DNA from: Streptomyces sp. NBC_01224
Lineage (GTDB): Bacteria; Actinomycetota; Actinomycetes; Streptomycetales; Streptomycetaceae
Assembly: GCF_036002945.1 (NCBI RefSeq)
Contig: NZ_CP108529.1
Location: 2,232,001-2,296,000 of the forward strand
DNA: 64,000 nt
Reading direction: 5' to 3'
Of this stretch, positions 26,344 to 37,500 are shown in pieces (the stretch's first letter is position 1; every line of letters begins with the position of its first letter). The position numbers were made by a program, and so were the translations under genes. The notes under the pieces were generated by a model that was not told the origin of the DNA, made no database searches, and saw only the letters and a program-made list of their open reading frames with translations.

Positions 26344-28914
26344 ATGCAGGCGAAAGAGACGATGTTCGCCGATCTCGTGCAGGGGAGGGCCCAGCAGTTC
26401 CAAGTGCCGCTCTACCAAAGGACGTACTCCTGGACGGAGAAGCAGCTCAGACAGTTGTGGAGCGACATCCTGGAGCAGGCTGAGCTGATTGAGCGCGGGG
26501 AGAAAGCGAATACGCACTTCCTGGGGTCCGTGGTGCTCGCGCCGTCCCCGCAGAACGAGGCGACGTTCCCCCGCTGGCTCGTCGTCGACGGTCAGCAGCG
26601 GCTGACCACGCTCTCCCTCGCCCTGGCCGCGATCCGCGATCACATCAAGGACGCCGAGCCCGACGAGGCCGAACGCATAGGCGAGGAATACCTGATCAAC
26701 AAGCGCAAGAGCGGCAACGAGCACTTCCGGCTGCTGCCGACCCAGGCGGACCGGCCGCAGTTCGCCGCCCACGTCCGCGGCCCGCTCGCGGAGCGGCCCG
26801 CCGGCGGAAGTGTCGCCGCGGCTTACAGCTTCTTCCGCCGCAAGCTGGTCGAGACGGCCGGGCCCACTGCCCCGCAGGACGTGTTCCGAATCGAGCAGGC
26901 CATCACCTCCAGGCTGACGCTGGTGGCGGTGACCGCCGAGCGCGGCGACAACGTGCACCGCATCTTCGAGTCTCTCAACAATACGGGGCTCAAGCTCAGC
27001 CAGGCGGACCTGCTGCGCAACTACCTGTTCATGCGGCTGTCGACCCGCGGTGAGCACGTCTACGAGACCTATTGGCTTCCGCTGCAGGACAGCCTGAGCA
27101 ATGAAGAGCTGGAACAGCTCATGTGGCTGCAACTGGTCCTCGACGGTGACGACCGGGCGCGCCGCCAGGACTTGTACGCGGCCCAGCAGCAGCGTTTCGA
27201 GCGGGGCGAGGCAGGCGAGGCGGAGATCGAGGCGTACGTCAGGGAGTTGCACCGCCGGGCCGCTCTTTTCCGCCGGCTACTCCATCCCGAGGAGGAGCCG
27301 GACGCATCGATCCGCGCCCATCTGCACCGCCTGGACGCCTGGCAGGCCCAGGTCACCTATCCCGCTCTGATGCTGCTGCTCGACCGGCGCGAGCGTGGGG
27401 AACTCGATTCCTCGGACACAGCCCGAGCGATGTCGTACGTCGAGAGCTTTCTGGTGCGGCGAATGATCTGCCGGGTACCGACGAACAACCTCAACAGAGT
27501 CTTTCAGGCCATGCCCGGGCAGCTGCCGCTCGACGTGCCCGTCGCCGACGGGCTGCACCAGCTGCTCTCCGCCGACAATCGGTTCTGGCCCTCCGACGGC
27601 GAGCTGCGGGAGAAGATCCGAACGGCGCCCTTCTATCAGTTCGGACGCTGGCACCAGCGCAAGATGGTGCTGCAGCGGCTGGAGGAGAGCTACGAGCATC
27701 CCGAGCCGGTGGACTTCGCCGCCGCGCAGCTCACCATCGAGCACGTCATGCCGCAGTCGCCCGGCGACGAGTGGATCCGAATCTTGGGTGAGGACACGGC
27801 CGACGGAGAGAGCGCGGAGGACCTGCACTCCCGGTTGCAGCACACACTCGGGAACCTGACGCTCACTGCGGTCAACTCAGAACTGTCGAACCATCCCTTC
27901 GAGCGCAAGCAGGGCCTGCTGCAGGGAAGCCACCTGGAGATCAACCGTCGCATCGCCGCGACCGAGCGCTGGGGCGCGGAGGAGATCCTGGCTCGTGCCG
28001 ACGAGCTGGCCGACCGTGCGATCGCGCTGTGGCCGGCCCCGCTGCGCGGAGTCGGCCGCGCGGAGCGCAGCCGGGACTGGCACCTGGCGCATCAGGTGCT
28101 CGCGGCACTCCCCCACGGCACGTGGACGTCCTACGGCGATCTCGCCGCGTTCCTCGGCTCCGGTGCCCAGGCCGTGGGAAACCACTTGGCGAACACGCCG
28201 GGGGTGGTCAACGCGTACCGGGTGCTCACCTCCGAGGGCAAGGTCTCCGACGGCTTCCGCTGGACACCCGTGGACGAAGGAGGCAACGTCCGTACCCGGC
28301 TGATCGCCGACGGCGTCCGTTTCACAGTGAACGGAGCCGCTGATCCGGCGCAGCGTCTCACCGCCGACGAGCTCGCCCTGCTGGTCGCCGAGGACGACGA
28401 TCAGGCCGAGGGCGAGGACACCGCGCAGCGCACGCCGGACGGTCAGGGTGAGGAGACGCGCGCCAACCGGTTCTTCCGTCAGCTCGCGGCGGACGACTCG
28501 CCCGAGACAGTGGAGGCGGTGCGCGCGGTCTTCGCCCGCTGGGAGGAGCTCGGCGGCTGGATCGGGCACGGGGCGGGCCAGGTCACGACGAGCGCTTTCC
28601 TCATGTTCGGGGAGGCGGGCGCGCCGGGCCGCGGGATCTGGCCGTTGACGCTCTACCCGGGCGGCGGGCGTGGCGGCACGGCGGAGGTGGTGTTCCAGTA
28701 CCTGGCGGCACGTGAACCGTTCACCGACCGCGCACTGCGCGCTGAACTCCTCAGGCGGCTCAACGTCCTGGAGGGTGTTGCCATCCCGGAAGGAAAGATA
28801 GAGCTGCGCCCCAACTTCCGTCTGTCACTGCTGGAGAAGGATCACAACCGCGAACTGCTCGCCGAGACCTTGGCATGGTTCCGGGACTGCTGGGAGAACC
28901 GGGACACAGCCTGA
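26344..28914 (+). CDS. GmrSD-like DUF262/DUF1524 protein with internal alkyltransferase-like domain
   Basis: An 856-aa protein related to GmrSD type IV restriction enzymes, which cut modified phage DNA. The DUF262 (ParB-like NTPase) domain has PLYQRTYSWTEKQ near residue 20 and LVVDGQQRLTTLSL near 80. The DUF1524 HNH nuclease domain has TIEHVMPQSPGDEW near residue 465 and LGNLTLTAVNSELSN near 505. Residues 578-640 then match the DNA-binding fold of alkyltransferases (LPHGTWTSYGDLAAFLG, AVGNHLANTPGVVNAYRVL), but the Pro-Cys-His-Arg active site is replaced, so it should bind without repairing. Residues 660-856 form an extra unnamed domain. ATG at 26344 has GGGGGA upstream. It is the only plus-strand gene of the first defence block. 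Confidence 0.88.
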   Translation: MQAKETMFADLVQGRAQQFQVPLYQRTYSWTEKQLRQLWSDILEQAELIERGEKANTHFLGSVVLAPSPQNEATFPRWLVVDGQQRLTTLSLALAAIRDHIKDAEPDEAERIGEEYLINKRKSGNEHFRLLPTQADRPQFAAHVRGPLAERPAGGSVAAAYSFFRRKLVETAGPTAPQDVFRIEQAITSRLTLVAVTAERGDNVHRIFESLNNTGLKLSQADLLRNYLFMRLSTRGEHVYETYWLPLQDSLSNEELEQLMWLQLVLDGDDRARRQDLYAAQQQRFERGEAGEAEIEAYVRELHRRAALFRRLLHPEEEPDASIRAHLHRLDAWQAQVTYPALMLLLDRRERGELDSSDTARAMSYVESFLVRRMICRVPTNNLNRVFQAMPGQLPLDVPVADGLHQLLSADNRFWPSDGELREKIRTAPFYQFGRWHQRKMVLQRLEESYEHPEPVDFAAAQLTIEHVMPQSPGDEWIRILGEDTADGESAEDLHSRLQHTLGNLTLTAVNSELSNHPFERKQGLLQGSHLEINRRIAATERWGAEEILARADELADRAIALWPAPLRGVGRAERSRDWHLAHQVLAALPHGTWTSYGDLAAFLGSGAQAVGNHLANTPGVVNAYRVLTSEGKVSDGFRWTPVDEGGNVRTRLIADGVRFTVNGAADPAQRLTADELALLVAEDDDQAEGEDTAQRTPDGQGEETRANRFFRQLAADDSPETVEAVRAVFARWEELGGWIGHGAGQVTTSAFLMFGEAGAPGRGIWPLTLYPGGGRGGTAEVVFQYLAAREPFTDRALRAELLRRLNVLEGVAIPEGKIELRPNFRLSLLEKDHNRELLAETLAWFRDCWENRDTA

Positions 28915-29303
28915 GCGCGCGTGCGCCGAGCCGATGGGTCGGACGCCCCTCCACTCACGCGTCGAAGAGGGCGCCCTGGCAGTCCTCGCCCCGCCAGGGC
29001 GCCCAGGTGAGGACGGAGCCACGCACCCCCGATGGCGCCCGCCTCGGCAGCGACCGGCTGCCTCCTCGATGGCAGCGGCCTTCAGGATCTTCTCGATACG
29101 CTGCGGCCGACCTTCGACGGCCCGCCGCTGATCCTCGCAGAGGGCGCGCCAACTGCGGCGCAGGCCCCCACGCACCACGTCGTCCTCGGCACGCGGGCCC
29201 ACGACGGCCGGCCGCACTTCGGCGAGGCGGGTGAGTCATCGGAAAGATGTCACCTTCAGTGAATTTGGGAAAAAATACCAGGTCAGAGGCGGTTCGCTCC
29301 CTT
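28915..29303. other. Intergenic between convergent defence genes; possible helicase-like scrap
   Basis: No convincing gene. On the minus strand, EGRPQRIEKILKAAAIEEAA (around 29060-29125) and, in another frame, SVLTWAPWRGEDCQGALFDA before a stop at 28955 look protein-like and might be a frameshifted C-terminal relic of a helicase. This is a weak impression. The AT-rich patch at 29246-29282 could hold a promoter or terminator. Confidence 0.3.
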
Positions 29304-31571
29304 TCAGCGGGGCGGAAGCAGCGGTTCCAGGAAGCGGCTCGGCTCACCGTGCCAGGTGATGGCGAGCGCGTCACGGGCGCGGGTAGCCGCGACGAAGAGC
29401 AGTGAGCGCGCCCGGTGCAGTTCACGCTGGTGGCGGCTCGGGTCCGTGCGTTCCCAAGCATCCACAGAGGCGCGGGGTACGAGTCCCTCGGCCACCCCGG
29501 CGATGATCAGGCAGCGGTACTCCAGTCCCTTGAATCGGTACATGGTGCCGATGTGGACACCCTGGTCGTTCCGCGGTCCGTCCTGTGTGATCTCCGTCGG
29601 AGTGATGCCGCGTCGCGCGAGGCGGTCGGCGAGCTGGGTGACCATGTCGTTGGTCGGGACGCAGATCGCAGTGGATTCGCGTGGCACGTCGTGCCAGTCG
29701 CGTAGCTGCTCGACGACGAGATCCATCTCCTCGTCCCAACTGCGTGCGCCCCGCAGGGACGGGCTCGAGCCTTGGAGGACGGAGCGGTATCCGGCGATCG
29801 TCTCGGCACTGCCGTCGAGGTCGTCGTAGTCCGCGTCGTCCAGGACCCGGATGGCGTCGCGCAGGATTTCCCGCGTGGTGCGGTAGCTGAGGGTCAGCCG
29901 GGAGGACCGGCCGCGGATGTGGACGCCGAGGCTGCCGAGTGTGACCTGGTTGTCGTAGATCCGCTGGTGCGTGTCGCCGACGAGGAAGATGTCGTCGGGC
30001 TCGGCCGGCACCATGGCGCGCAGCATCTTCCAGTGGGCGGCGCTGAGGTCCTGCGCCTCGTCGACCACGATGTGCCGGTAGCGGTACCGCAGCCAGGCAC
30101 CGGAGCCGGCCTCGACGTGACGATTGTCCAGGCCTCCCCGGTCGTCGCGTTCCTCCGACCGCCGGTCGATTCTGGCCTTGCGAGCGATCTCCAGCCGTGC
30201 CGCTCGCTCGGCGACCTGGCGGTGGGTCTCCAGCCCCTTGGTCTCCAGGCGCTGGGTGAAACGTTCGGCGAGCTGCCAGATTCCGGCTCGCTCAACGCGT
30301 GTGACGCTGCGTCCTCGGCCAGCGCGCCGGGCGGCGAAGTAATCGCTCCGGGAGGTCACGGCCTGGCCGAGGATGACCTGGTTCCACTCGTCGCTGAGGA
30401 ACTCGGCGCTCCAGCGGGTCTCCCCCGCCTCCACCAACAGCTCCCGCCACTCGCGCAAGGCTGCCGTGTCGTCGATCCGCCGCTTGGCGCTGCCCGGGTC
30501 GGCCTCGCTGACGAGGCGGGTGGCGAGCTGGTCGACGTGGGCGATGTCGACCCGGGCCAGTACGTCGGGGCCGCCGAGCGAGAGGAGCCGGGCCCGCAGA
30601 TCGGCGGCGAGGTTCTTGTTGAACGTGGTGAGCAGGACGGGCTTGTTACGACCGGGCGGGAGCGCTCGCACCAGATGGCACACACGGTGGAGGGCGACGA
30701 TCGTCTTGCCCGTCCCCGGCCCGCCGCCGACCCGGGCCGGGCCGGAGTAGCGCCGGTGGACCAGCTTCTCCTGAGTGGGGTGGAGGAAGATCTTCCACCG
30801 CCCGAAGTCGCCCTCCTCCAGGATGCTCTGCAGGGACTCGTCGTCGGTGATGACCACAGTCTGGGAGCGGTCGACGGCCGCCTGCCAGTCGTCGGTGTCG
30901 AGGTTCTGCTCGGGTTCGCTCACGGCGACGGGCGTGGTGACCTGGTCCATGACCGCGTCGTAGGGGACGCCGTCGCGCAGCCGCAGGAGGACTTCCCCGG
31001 TGTGGCGGGGCGCGTACTCGGCGAGACCGAGCAGCTCGTCGTCCGTGGTGAGTTTCCGGACGATCGGGATGAGCGGTTCGGCGACGCCGAGGTCCGCGAG
31101 CTGTTCGTCGGTGTACGCGGCAAACAGGGGCTCTTCCACCGGCTTGCGCCGAGGGGCGGGTTCCGGAGCGGGGGTTGCGGGCGGCGCGGGTTCGCGGCGC
31201 CGCACGTGCTCCTCGACGACCTGGAGGTCGACGTATTCGATGGCGCCGGTGATGTGGTTGATGCCGTAGTTGAGCCGGTCCAGGTTCTTGTGGACGTGGC
31301 CGCGGTGCTTGACCGAGACGAGAAGCCAGTCGTCACCACCGAGGCGGATCATCAGGGCCCGCCACTCTCGGTTGACGCGAGCCGACCAGAGCCGGTCGTG
31401 GCCTTCCAGCTGTTTGAGGTCGAAGCCGCCGGCGTCCGGGTTGCGGCGGAAGTCGTGCTGGAACTTGTAGAACGCCCCGAGGACGGCGCGGTCCAGTTTG
31501 ACGATTTCCTTGTCGGCCTTGTCCAGCAGGCGCAGGGTCACGCCGGTCCTGGGCGCGCCGGTGACCGTCAT
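29304..31571 (-). CDS. UvrD/Rep-type helicase with N-terminal RelE-like domain
   Basis: A 755-aa superfamily 1 helicase. Residues about 10-105 resemble RelE/YoeB-type toxins (FYKFQHDFRRNPDAGGFDLK, LWSARVNREWRALMIRLGG, LLVSVKHRGHVHKNLDRL). A Pro-rich linker follows, then the motor: Walker A ARVGGGPGTGKTIVALH near residue 284, Walker B HIVVDEAQDLS near 507, YRTTREILRDAI, a GTMYRFKGLEYRCLIIAGV block near 680 and FVAATRARDAL near 728. The ATG at 31571 overlaps the stop of the giant helicase gene (ATGA), so the two are translationally coupled. It is the last gene of the five-gene operon. Role in defence is inferred from context. Confidence 0.9.
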   Translation of the reverse strand: MTVTGAPRTGVTLRLLDKADKEIVKLDRAVLGAFYKFQHDFRRNPDAGGFDLKQLEGHDRLWSARVNREWRALMIRLGGDDWLLVSVKHRGHVHKNLDRLNYGINHITGAIEYVDLQVVEEHVRRREPAPPATPAPEPAPRRKPVEEPLFAAYTDEQLADLGVAEPLIPIVRKLTTDDELLGLAEYAPRHTGEVLLRLRDGVPYDAVMDQVTTPVAVSEPEQNLDTDDWQAAVDRSQTVVITDDESLQSILEEGDFGRWKIFLHPTQEKLVHRRYSGPARVGGGPGTGKTIVALHRVCHLVRALPPGRNKPVLLTTFNKNLAADLRARLLSLGGPDVLARVDIAHVDQLATRLVSEADPGSAKRRIDDTAALREWRELLVEAGETRWSAEFLSDEWNQVILGQAVTSRSDYFAARRAGRGRSVTRVERAGIWQLAERFTQRLETKGLETHRQVAERAARLEIARKARIDRRSEERDDRGGLDNRHVEAGSGAWLRYRYRHIVVDEAQDLSAAHWKMLRAMVPAEPDDIFLVGDTHQRIYDNQVTLGSLGVHIRGRSSRLTLSYRTTREILRDAIRVLDDADYDDLDGSAETIAGYRSVLQGSSPSLRGARSWDEEMDLVVEQLRDWHDVPRESTAICVPTNDMVTQLADRLARRGITPTEITQDGPRNDQGVHIGTMYRFKGLEYRCLIIAGVAEGLVPRASVDAWERTDPSRHQRELHRARSLLFVAATRARDALAITWHGEPSRFLEPLLPPR

Positions 31572-34500
31572 CGCTCGTTCTCCTCGTGTTCGTTCGTGGC
31601 CGGACCGGCAACTCCGGCTACCAGCCCGGCGAGTTCGCCGGCGTCCCATTCCGTCGCGGTGCGGACCTGCCAGCCCGCATCCCGGTAGGCCCGGTCGCGT
31701 TGTTCGGCGTCGATGTCCCGGTTGCTGCCCGGGTCCGGCCGGTGCGCGAGGACGACACCGATCCGCCGGGCAGGCCAGGCGAGTTCGGCGGGCCAGGCGG
31801 CTGCTCCGAGTTCGTAGCCCGCCTCGGGCGCGGGCAGGCCGAGGCCTGCGAGGGCGCGGGCGAGGTCGGGGAGGCCGGGGTCGTCGATGAGGAACTCGAT
31901 GACCTCGTCCCAGGCGGGGTCGCGAACGGCCGCGGGGGCCTCCTCGGCGGTCTGCCTGACCGCCTCGGGTTCGTGTGCCCGCCGCTGGGAGGTGAGCCAC
32001 CCGGCGCCGCCGGTGACCGCCAGTTCGGCCGGGTCGAATCCCGGCAGCATGGCGGCTGTGAGCTGGACCCCGTCTCCTTCGCCCGCGTCGAGGAACTGGA
32101 GCAGGTTGCTCCAGTAGAGCCAGGCCTGCCAGCGCCGCCGGTGGGCGGCCTCGTCCGCCGTGACCGCGTCTGTGCTGTCGTCGAGCACGGTCAGTGCCGT
32201 CCAGACCGCCCCGGTCTGCCCCCTGCGCAGGTCGAGCGCGATGGTGAGCGGACATCCAGATGTGTCCCGGGTCGCCATGACCTGGACGGCGCCCTGTCCT
32301 CCGGCGAGCCGCCGCCCGTGCAGCGCTTCGCTGATCCTGCGGCCGGTTTCCTGGCCGTCGGCCAACGCCCTGCTGGTCGCCGACACGGCGGCGAAGCCCG
32401 CGAGCGCGCTCTGGGTGCGGCGCCGCCAGGCGTCGGGGTCCGGGTCGGTGAGGTACCCGATCAGTGTCTCGACGGGGTTGGCCCACACGAAGCGCGACAG
32501 GTCCCGGGTGTCTCCGCCGTGCATGCGCCGGTGAACGTCCATGGCCGTCTTCTGCGCGGTGTTCGGGTACGGCTTCCAGACGGGGTCGGCCTGCGGCTTC
32601 GTCCGCCCTGTCCACTCCTGCACGTCGTCCCAGGTGAGCTGGAAGACCTGCCAGCCTTCCGCCCGCAGACGGGTGCGTTTGCCCGCGTCGTCCTCGGCGG
32701 TGAGGTGCTCGGGGCTCGCGTGGTAGCGATAGCCGTCGAGGTAGACGGCCACCCGCCGGTCGTCGTCGGTGCTGCGGAAGACGACGTCGGGCCGGGTGAA
32801 GCCGAGCGGTGTCTGCGTCTCCATCTGCCAGCCGCGGACCGTGCCGTCGGGTGCGGTGAAGCGCAGGGTCGTGTCCCTGGTGCCGTCGGCGGTGAGTGCG
32901 GTGCGGACGCTGACCTCGTCCACCCGCTCGGCCCATTCGAGCAGCCCGTGCCGGAAGAGTGCCTCCAGTTCGCTCTCCACCTGGTGCACGAGGGTGATGT
33001 CCCGGGCGGTGGCGACGGGTTCGGTACTCCATCGGTCGGCGGTGCGGCCGAAGAGGTCACCGAGCATGTCCAGCGCGTGCTCGCGGGAGACGAGTTCGTA
33101 CTCGCCGTCGGTGACGTGCCGCAGCAGGCAGCGGTGGCACGCGGGCCGGCCCTGGCCGACGCACACGCAGGTCTCGATCACCTGGCGGGCGTCTTCCAGG
33201 ACGCCCCTGAGGCCGTCCTGGCCGGCGAGACGGTGCAGATATCCGGTGCCGCCGGGCAGCGTGTCGTACAGCACGAGGAAGTGGCGGCGCAGAGCGGCCT
33301 CGCCGCCTTCCTCGGGCATGGAGTCGGTGACGACGGCGAGGTGGTCGGGGTCGCCGCCGTAGCTGCGGGCGATACCGGCCAGCAGCAGCGCCTTGAAGGA
33401 GGCGAGCCGTTCCTGGGTGTGGGCGGTGACGGCGGGGATGAGGATGCGCAGGGCGTCGGTGCGCAGCTCGTGGGCGAGCAGCACCTTCTCGCCCCGCCGT
33501 GCGGTATCCGCCCCGCTGCGCCGCCTGGGGCACCAGGGCCGGTGGTACTTGCCGTATGCGGCCGCGTCACCGGTGTCCTGGGCGGCGGGGCCGCCGTCGG
33601 GGTCGGCGAAGCCACATGCGTCGCAGACCCAGAAGGGGTTGAGGCGGACCTCCCGCCCGGCGAAGGCCGTGTCGGTACCGCCGTCCACCCGGGTGGCTCC
33701 GGTGTTGATGTGGCGGATGCGTGCCTGGCGGGTGAACTCCCACCCGAAGGTGGCGTGTTCGTGCTTCCACGCCTGTTCGACGTCTTTCGCGTCGATGTCG
33801 ACGGCGGGCACGACGGTGTAGTGCCGCCTCTCCCGCTCGTCGCTGTCGTCGCGGACGCGGACGTCGTCGCGTTCGTCCCGGGAGGTGACGCGGCGCGGCA
33901 CCAGGACCTTGTGCAGGCAGCCGACGTCTCCGATGGCCGCGGACCGGCAGCGGGGGCAGGGCGAGGGGTCCTGCTCGGCACGGTGGGTGCGGACGTGCCC
34001 GCAGTCGGGGCAGACGCGCCACCAGATCCAGGCCGGGCGGCCGGGACTGCCGATGTCCAGTCCGGTGACACGGTGCTTGTAACCCTGGGCGTAGTAGTGG
34101 TTGCCGGGGGCGAATTCGGAGAGGGCGAGGCGCGCGGGGCGACTGTGGTGGAGGGTCTTGCTGTGGTCCTTGCGGGTGCCGTCGGCCTGCTTCTCCGTCC
34201 AGGTGAGAGTGGCCTCCAGTTCGGTCGCCGAGTCGATCAGGCTGTAGTTCGGCAGCAGGCCGAGATCGACGAGCGCACCGTGCGCGGTGGTGCGGCTGAT
34301 CTCGCGGGAGACGCGTGCCACGTCCCGGCGCTCGGCGCGCAGTTCGCGCCCCTGCCGTTCGTGGTCGGGGTCGCCTGCGACGAGCAGTCCGTGGGCCCGG
34401 TCGATGGCCTCGGTCCGGCGCTGCAGGTCGGCGCGGCGGTCCTCCCAACGCCGGCACGCGGCTTCCAGGGCGCCTCCCAGTCCCTCCTCGCCGGTGTCGG

Positions 34501-37500
34501 TCGCGTAGGTGACGAGAGCGGCGCGGGCCTGCGGGCTGACGCCCGTGCCGCGGCTCTCGTCGTACGCGGGGAACAGGTCGAGGAAGCCCTGCACGAGCCG
34601 TGGTCCGCCGGCGAGCGCGGCTTCGGCGAACTCGGCCTGCCAGGCCGAGGCCCCGAACAGATCGGTGGCGCGTCCGGGCAGCGGCCGCAGTGGCGTCCCG
34701 TCGGGGGCGGTCAGCCGTCCGGCGCCCGCGAGGTCGAGGAGGTGGGCGAGGTACTGGCGGCGCAGGATCTCGACCGCGGACAGGTAGCAGCCGGGCGGCA
34801 GGACGTCCCCGGCGATCATGAGCCGGGGTTCTTCCAGGTAGTAGCGGTCGCGCGGACCGCGGTCGACCATGGTGAGCAGGTACGCGTTGCCGGTCGAGCG
34901 ACCGGCCCGGCCCACGCGCTGGATGTAGTTGGCCGGGCCCTTCGGCAGGGAGGCGAGGACGACGGCCGACAGGTCGCCGATGTCGATGCCGAGTTCGAGG
35001 GTGGGGGTGCAGGACAGCACCTGCGGGTTGGCGTAGTGGACGTCGGTACCCTCGCGGAAGGCCTTCTCGACGGCCTCGCGTTTGGCGCGGCTGAGTGTGC
35101 CGGTGTGTTCCGCCGTGTTGATGGTGAAGACGCCGGCCTCGCGGTACATACGCCGGTAGAAGTCGTCGGTGAAGTCCCGTTGCCGCAGGCCGCTGTCGAG
35201 GTCGCGGCCGGTGGCGAGGATTCCGGCGCAGCGGTAGCGCGGACACGGCTGCCCGTGCCACTGGTCGGCGAGGTCGGGGTGGACGGTCTGCTCCCAGAAA
35301 CAGACCGGGCAGTGCGCGGTGGCGTCGGGCAGTGTGTCGTCGGCGAGTCTGCGGACCCGGATGTGTCCGGGCTGGAGGCCGTAGACGCGAGTGGCCCCGT
35401 CGAGTGCGGTGCGCACGGCGAGGACCCCGGTGTCGGCGAGGGCGGGCAGCAGCCGGGTCAGGAAGTCGGTGGCGGCCTCCCTGCGCAGCCCGAGGGCGCG
35501 TACGGCCCAGTCCTGGTACCAGCCGAGCCGGCCGGTGAGGACGTCGAAGTCCTCACTGCCCTGCTTGGGGGTGCCGAGCAGGAACGCGGGCGCGGAGACC
35601 CCGCGGGGGAAGGCCGGCATGCCGGTCTCGCGTCCGCCCCAGATCGCCCACCGGCGCACCCCTGCCTGGTCGAGCCAGGGGTCCAGCCAGGCGTGCCGGA
35701 CGGCGCCCCGGATACGCAGCCGCTCCAGCAGGCCCCGGACGAAGCCGGTGTACCGGTCGGTGCCGGGCACCGATCCGTCGGGCAGCGCGATCTCTCCGGG
35801 TGTGGTGAGCAGCGTCTCCCGTACGAGGTCGGCGACGGCGTCGGCGTCGGGCAGGGGCACGTCGGCGGCGACGGTGCGGGTGAGTTCCAGGGTGCGGCCC
35901 TGCCGGGACCGCAGGCCGAACTCCATGACGGTGGCGAACGCCAGGCGCTGCGCGATCAGTTCCCAGGTGGCCCGGGACCCGCGGCTGCGTCCGGAGAGCA
36001 GGGTGTCCACGCCCCGGATCAGATGCAGGTCCGGCGGGATGACGGCTGCCTGCACCGCCTTGCTGTCGACGACATCGGCGATCAGGTCGGCGGCCAGATC
36101 GCTCAGGGTGATCGGCTCGTCCTCGTCGATGCGGCTGGCGAGCAGCGCGCGCAGCGAGAACGTATAGGAGCGGCTGGCGACGTATCCGGCGCGGTGGGCG
36201 GCGTCCTGGACGGAGTCGTTGAAGAGGAGGGTCTTGTTCTCGCCCTTGTTCTTGTCCAGTTCGCCGCCGGTGAAGAGCTGGGTGACGGCGGCGGCGGCAA
36301 GCGCGGCCAGACCGGTGCCGAGGTAGCGGATGGAGTTGAAGGTGCGGCAGGCGGGACACTGGTCACGTTCGGCAGCCCGGTCGCCGTCGAGGTCGGCGTG
36401 GACGAACGCGGCGTTGTGAAGGGGCCTGGCCCGGCGTGGTCCGTCGCCGTCGGCGGGGGCGGTGAAGTCGGTCTCGGGTGAGAGGGGACGCAGCCGTCCG
36501 CCGGCACCTTCCAGGACCATGACGGCGGGTCCGCCGCGCCGGCGTTCCGCCCCGGCCGCGAAGGCGGCGTCGTGCACTTCCTGCGGGGTCGCGGCGATCA
36601 TGTTGCGCACCCGGCGCTTGTCGCGGCCGACCGAGGCGCGGCGGATCTTCGAGGCGTTCAGGTCGAGTTCGGCCGGGTCGACCTCCGGCGAGTACGCGGC
36701 CCAGCCGGAGCGGCCGCACTCGCGGCAGAAGACTGCGGGCAGGAACACCTCGGCGGGCGGCGGGGCGCTGTCGTCGGCCGGTACGGCGGCCTGCTCGGCC
36801 ACGTCGGCCGGTACGACGGGGTCCTCCCCGTCGTACGGCGAGGTCCGGGCGGCCGGTCCGTGGTCCTTGCGGGCCAGTGCGCCGCGGGAGGTGACGCGCT
36901 CGTCGTCCCAGCGGAACTCCGCACGGGCCGCGCTGATGCCGCGCAGCACGCGCGAGACGGACCGTACCCAGTGGTGGATCTCGATGGCCAGCAGGGGCCG
37001 CCCGGGGTGCTCGGGGTCGCGTGCGTACGACAGGAGGGCGATGTAGCGGGCGAGTGCCTGGGCGGCGGTGCGCGGCCGCTGCTGCACGGCCATGCCCCAG
37101 TGGTAGGCGTAGCGGGGCAGCACCTCGGTGATCTCGGCGAGGGTCCTGGGGGTGCCGTCGAGGATCTCCAGGACGGCGGCGGTGAGCCGGTGGCGGCGCA
37201 GCACGCCGCCGAGCTCCTCCGGGCTGGGACCGCTCAGGCCGGTGAACGCGGCGACGAGGCCGTCCATGGCGTCCGGATCGCGGGTGGGGTCGCCGAGCTC
37301 GGCGACCTCCTGCGGGGAGGGGAACGGCAGCGTGAAGTCGCTCTCGCCGGTGAAGTCCTTGGTGGAGCGCCTGTCCTCACCGACGACCGACTCGGGCGGG
37401 AACGGCACGCCGAAGACCTGCTCGGCGACCTCCAGCATGCCGGGCCCGCCGCCCGCCCGCCCGGTCCCGCCGGGGTCGTTCTCCCCCAGCGTGGCCGACG

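Noticed and set aside
29304..33032. Extension of the UvrD helicase to a 1242-codon protein
   Set aside because: The upstream part is Arg/Pro-rich shadow of the giant helicase; the ATG at 31571 overlaps that gene's stop as in a coupled operon.
31586..36481. 1631-codon plus-strand frame opposite the giant helicase
   Set aside because: Shadow with Val/Gly bias and no domain; the minus strand has helicase and zinc motifs throughout.
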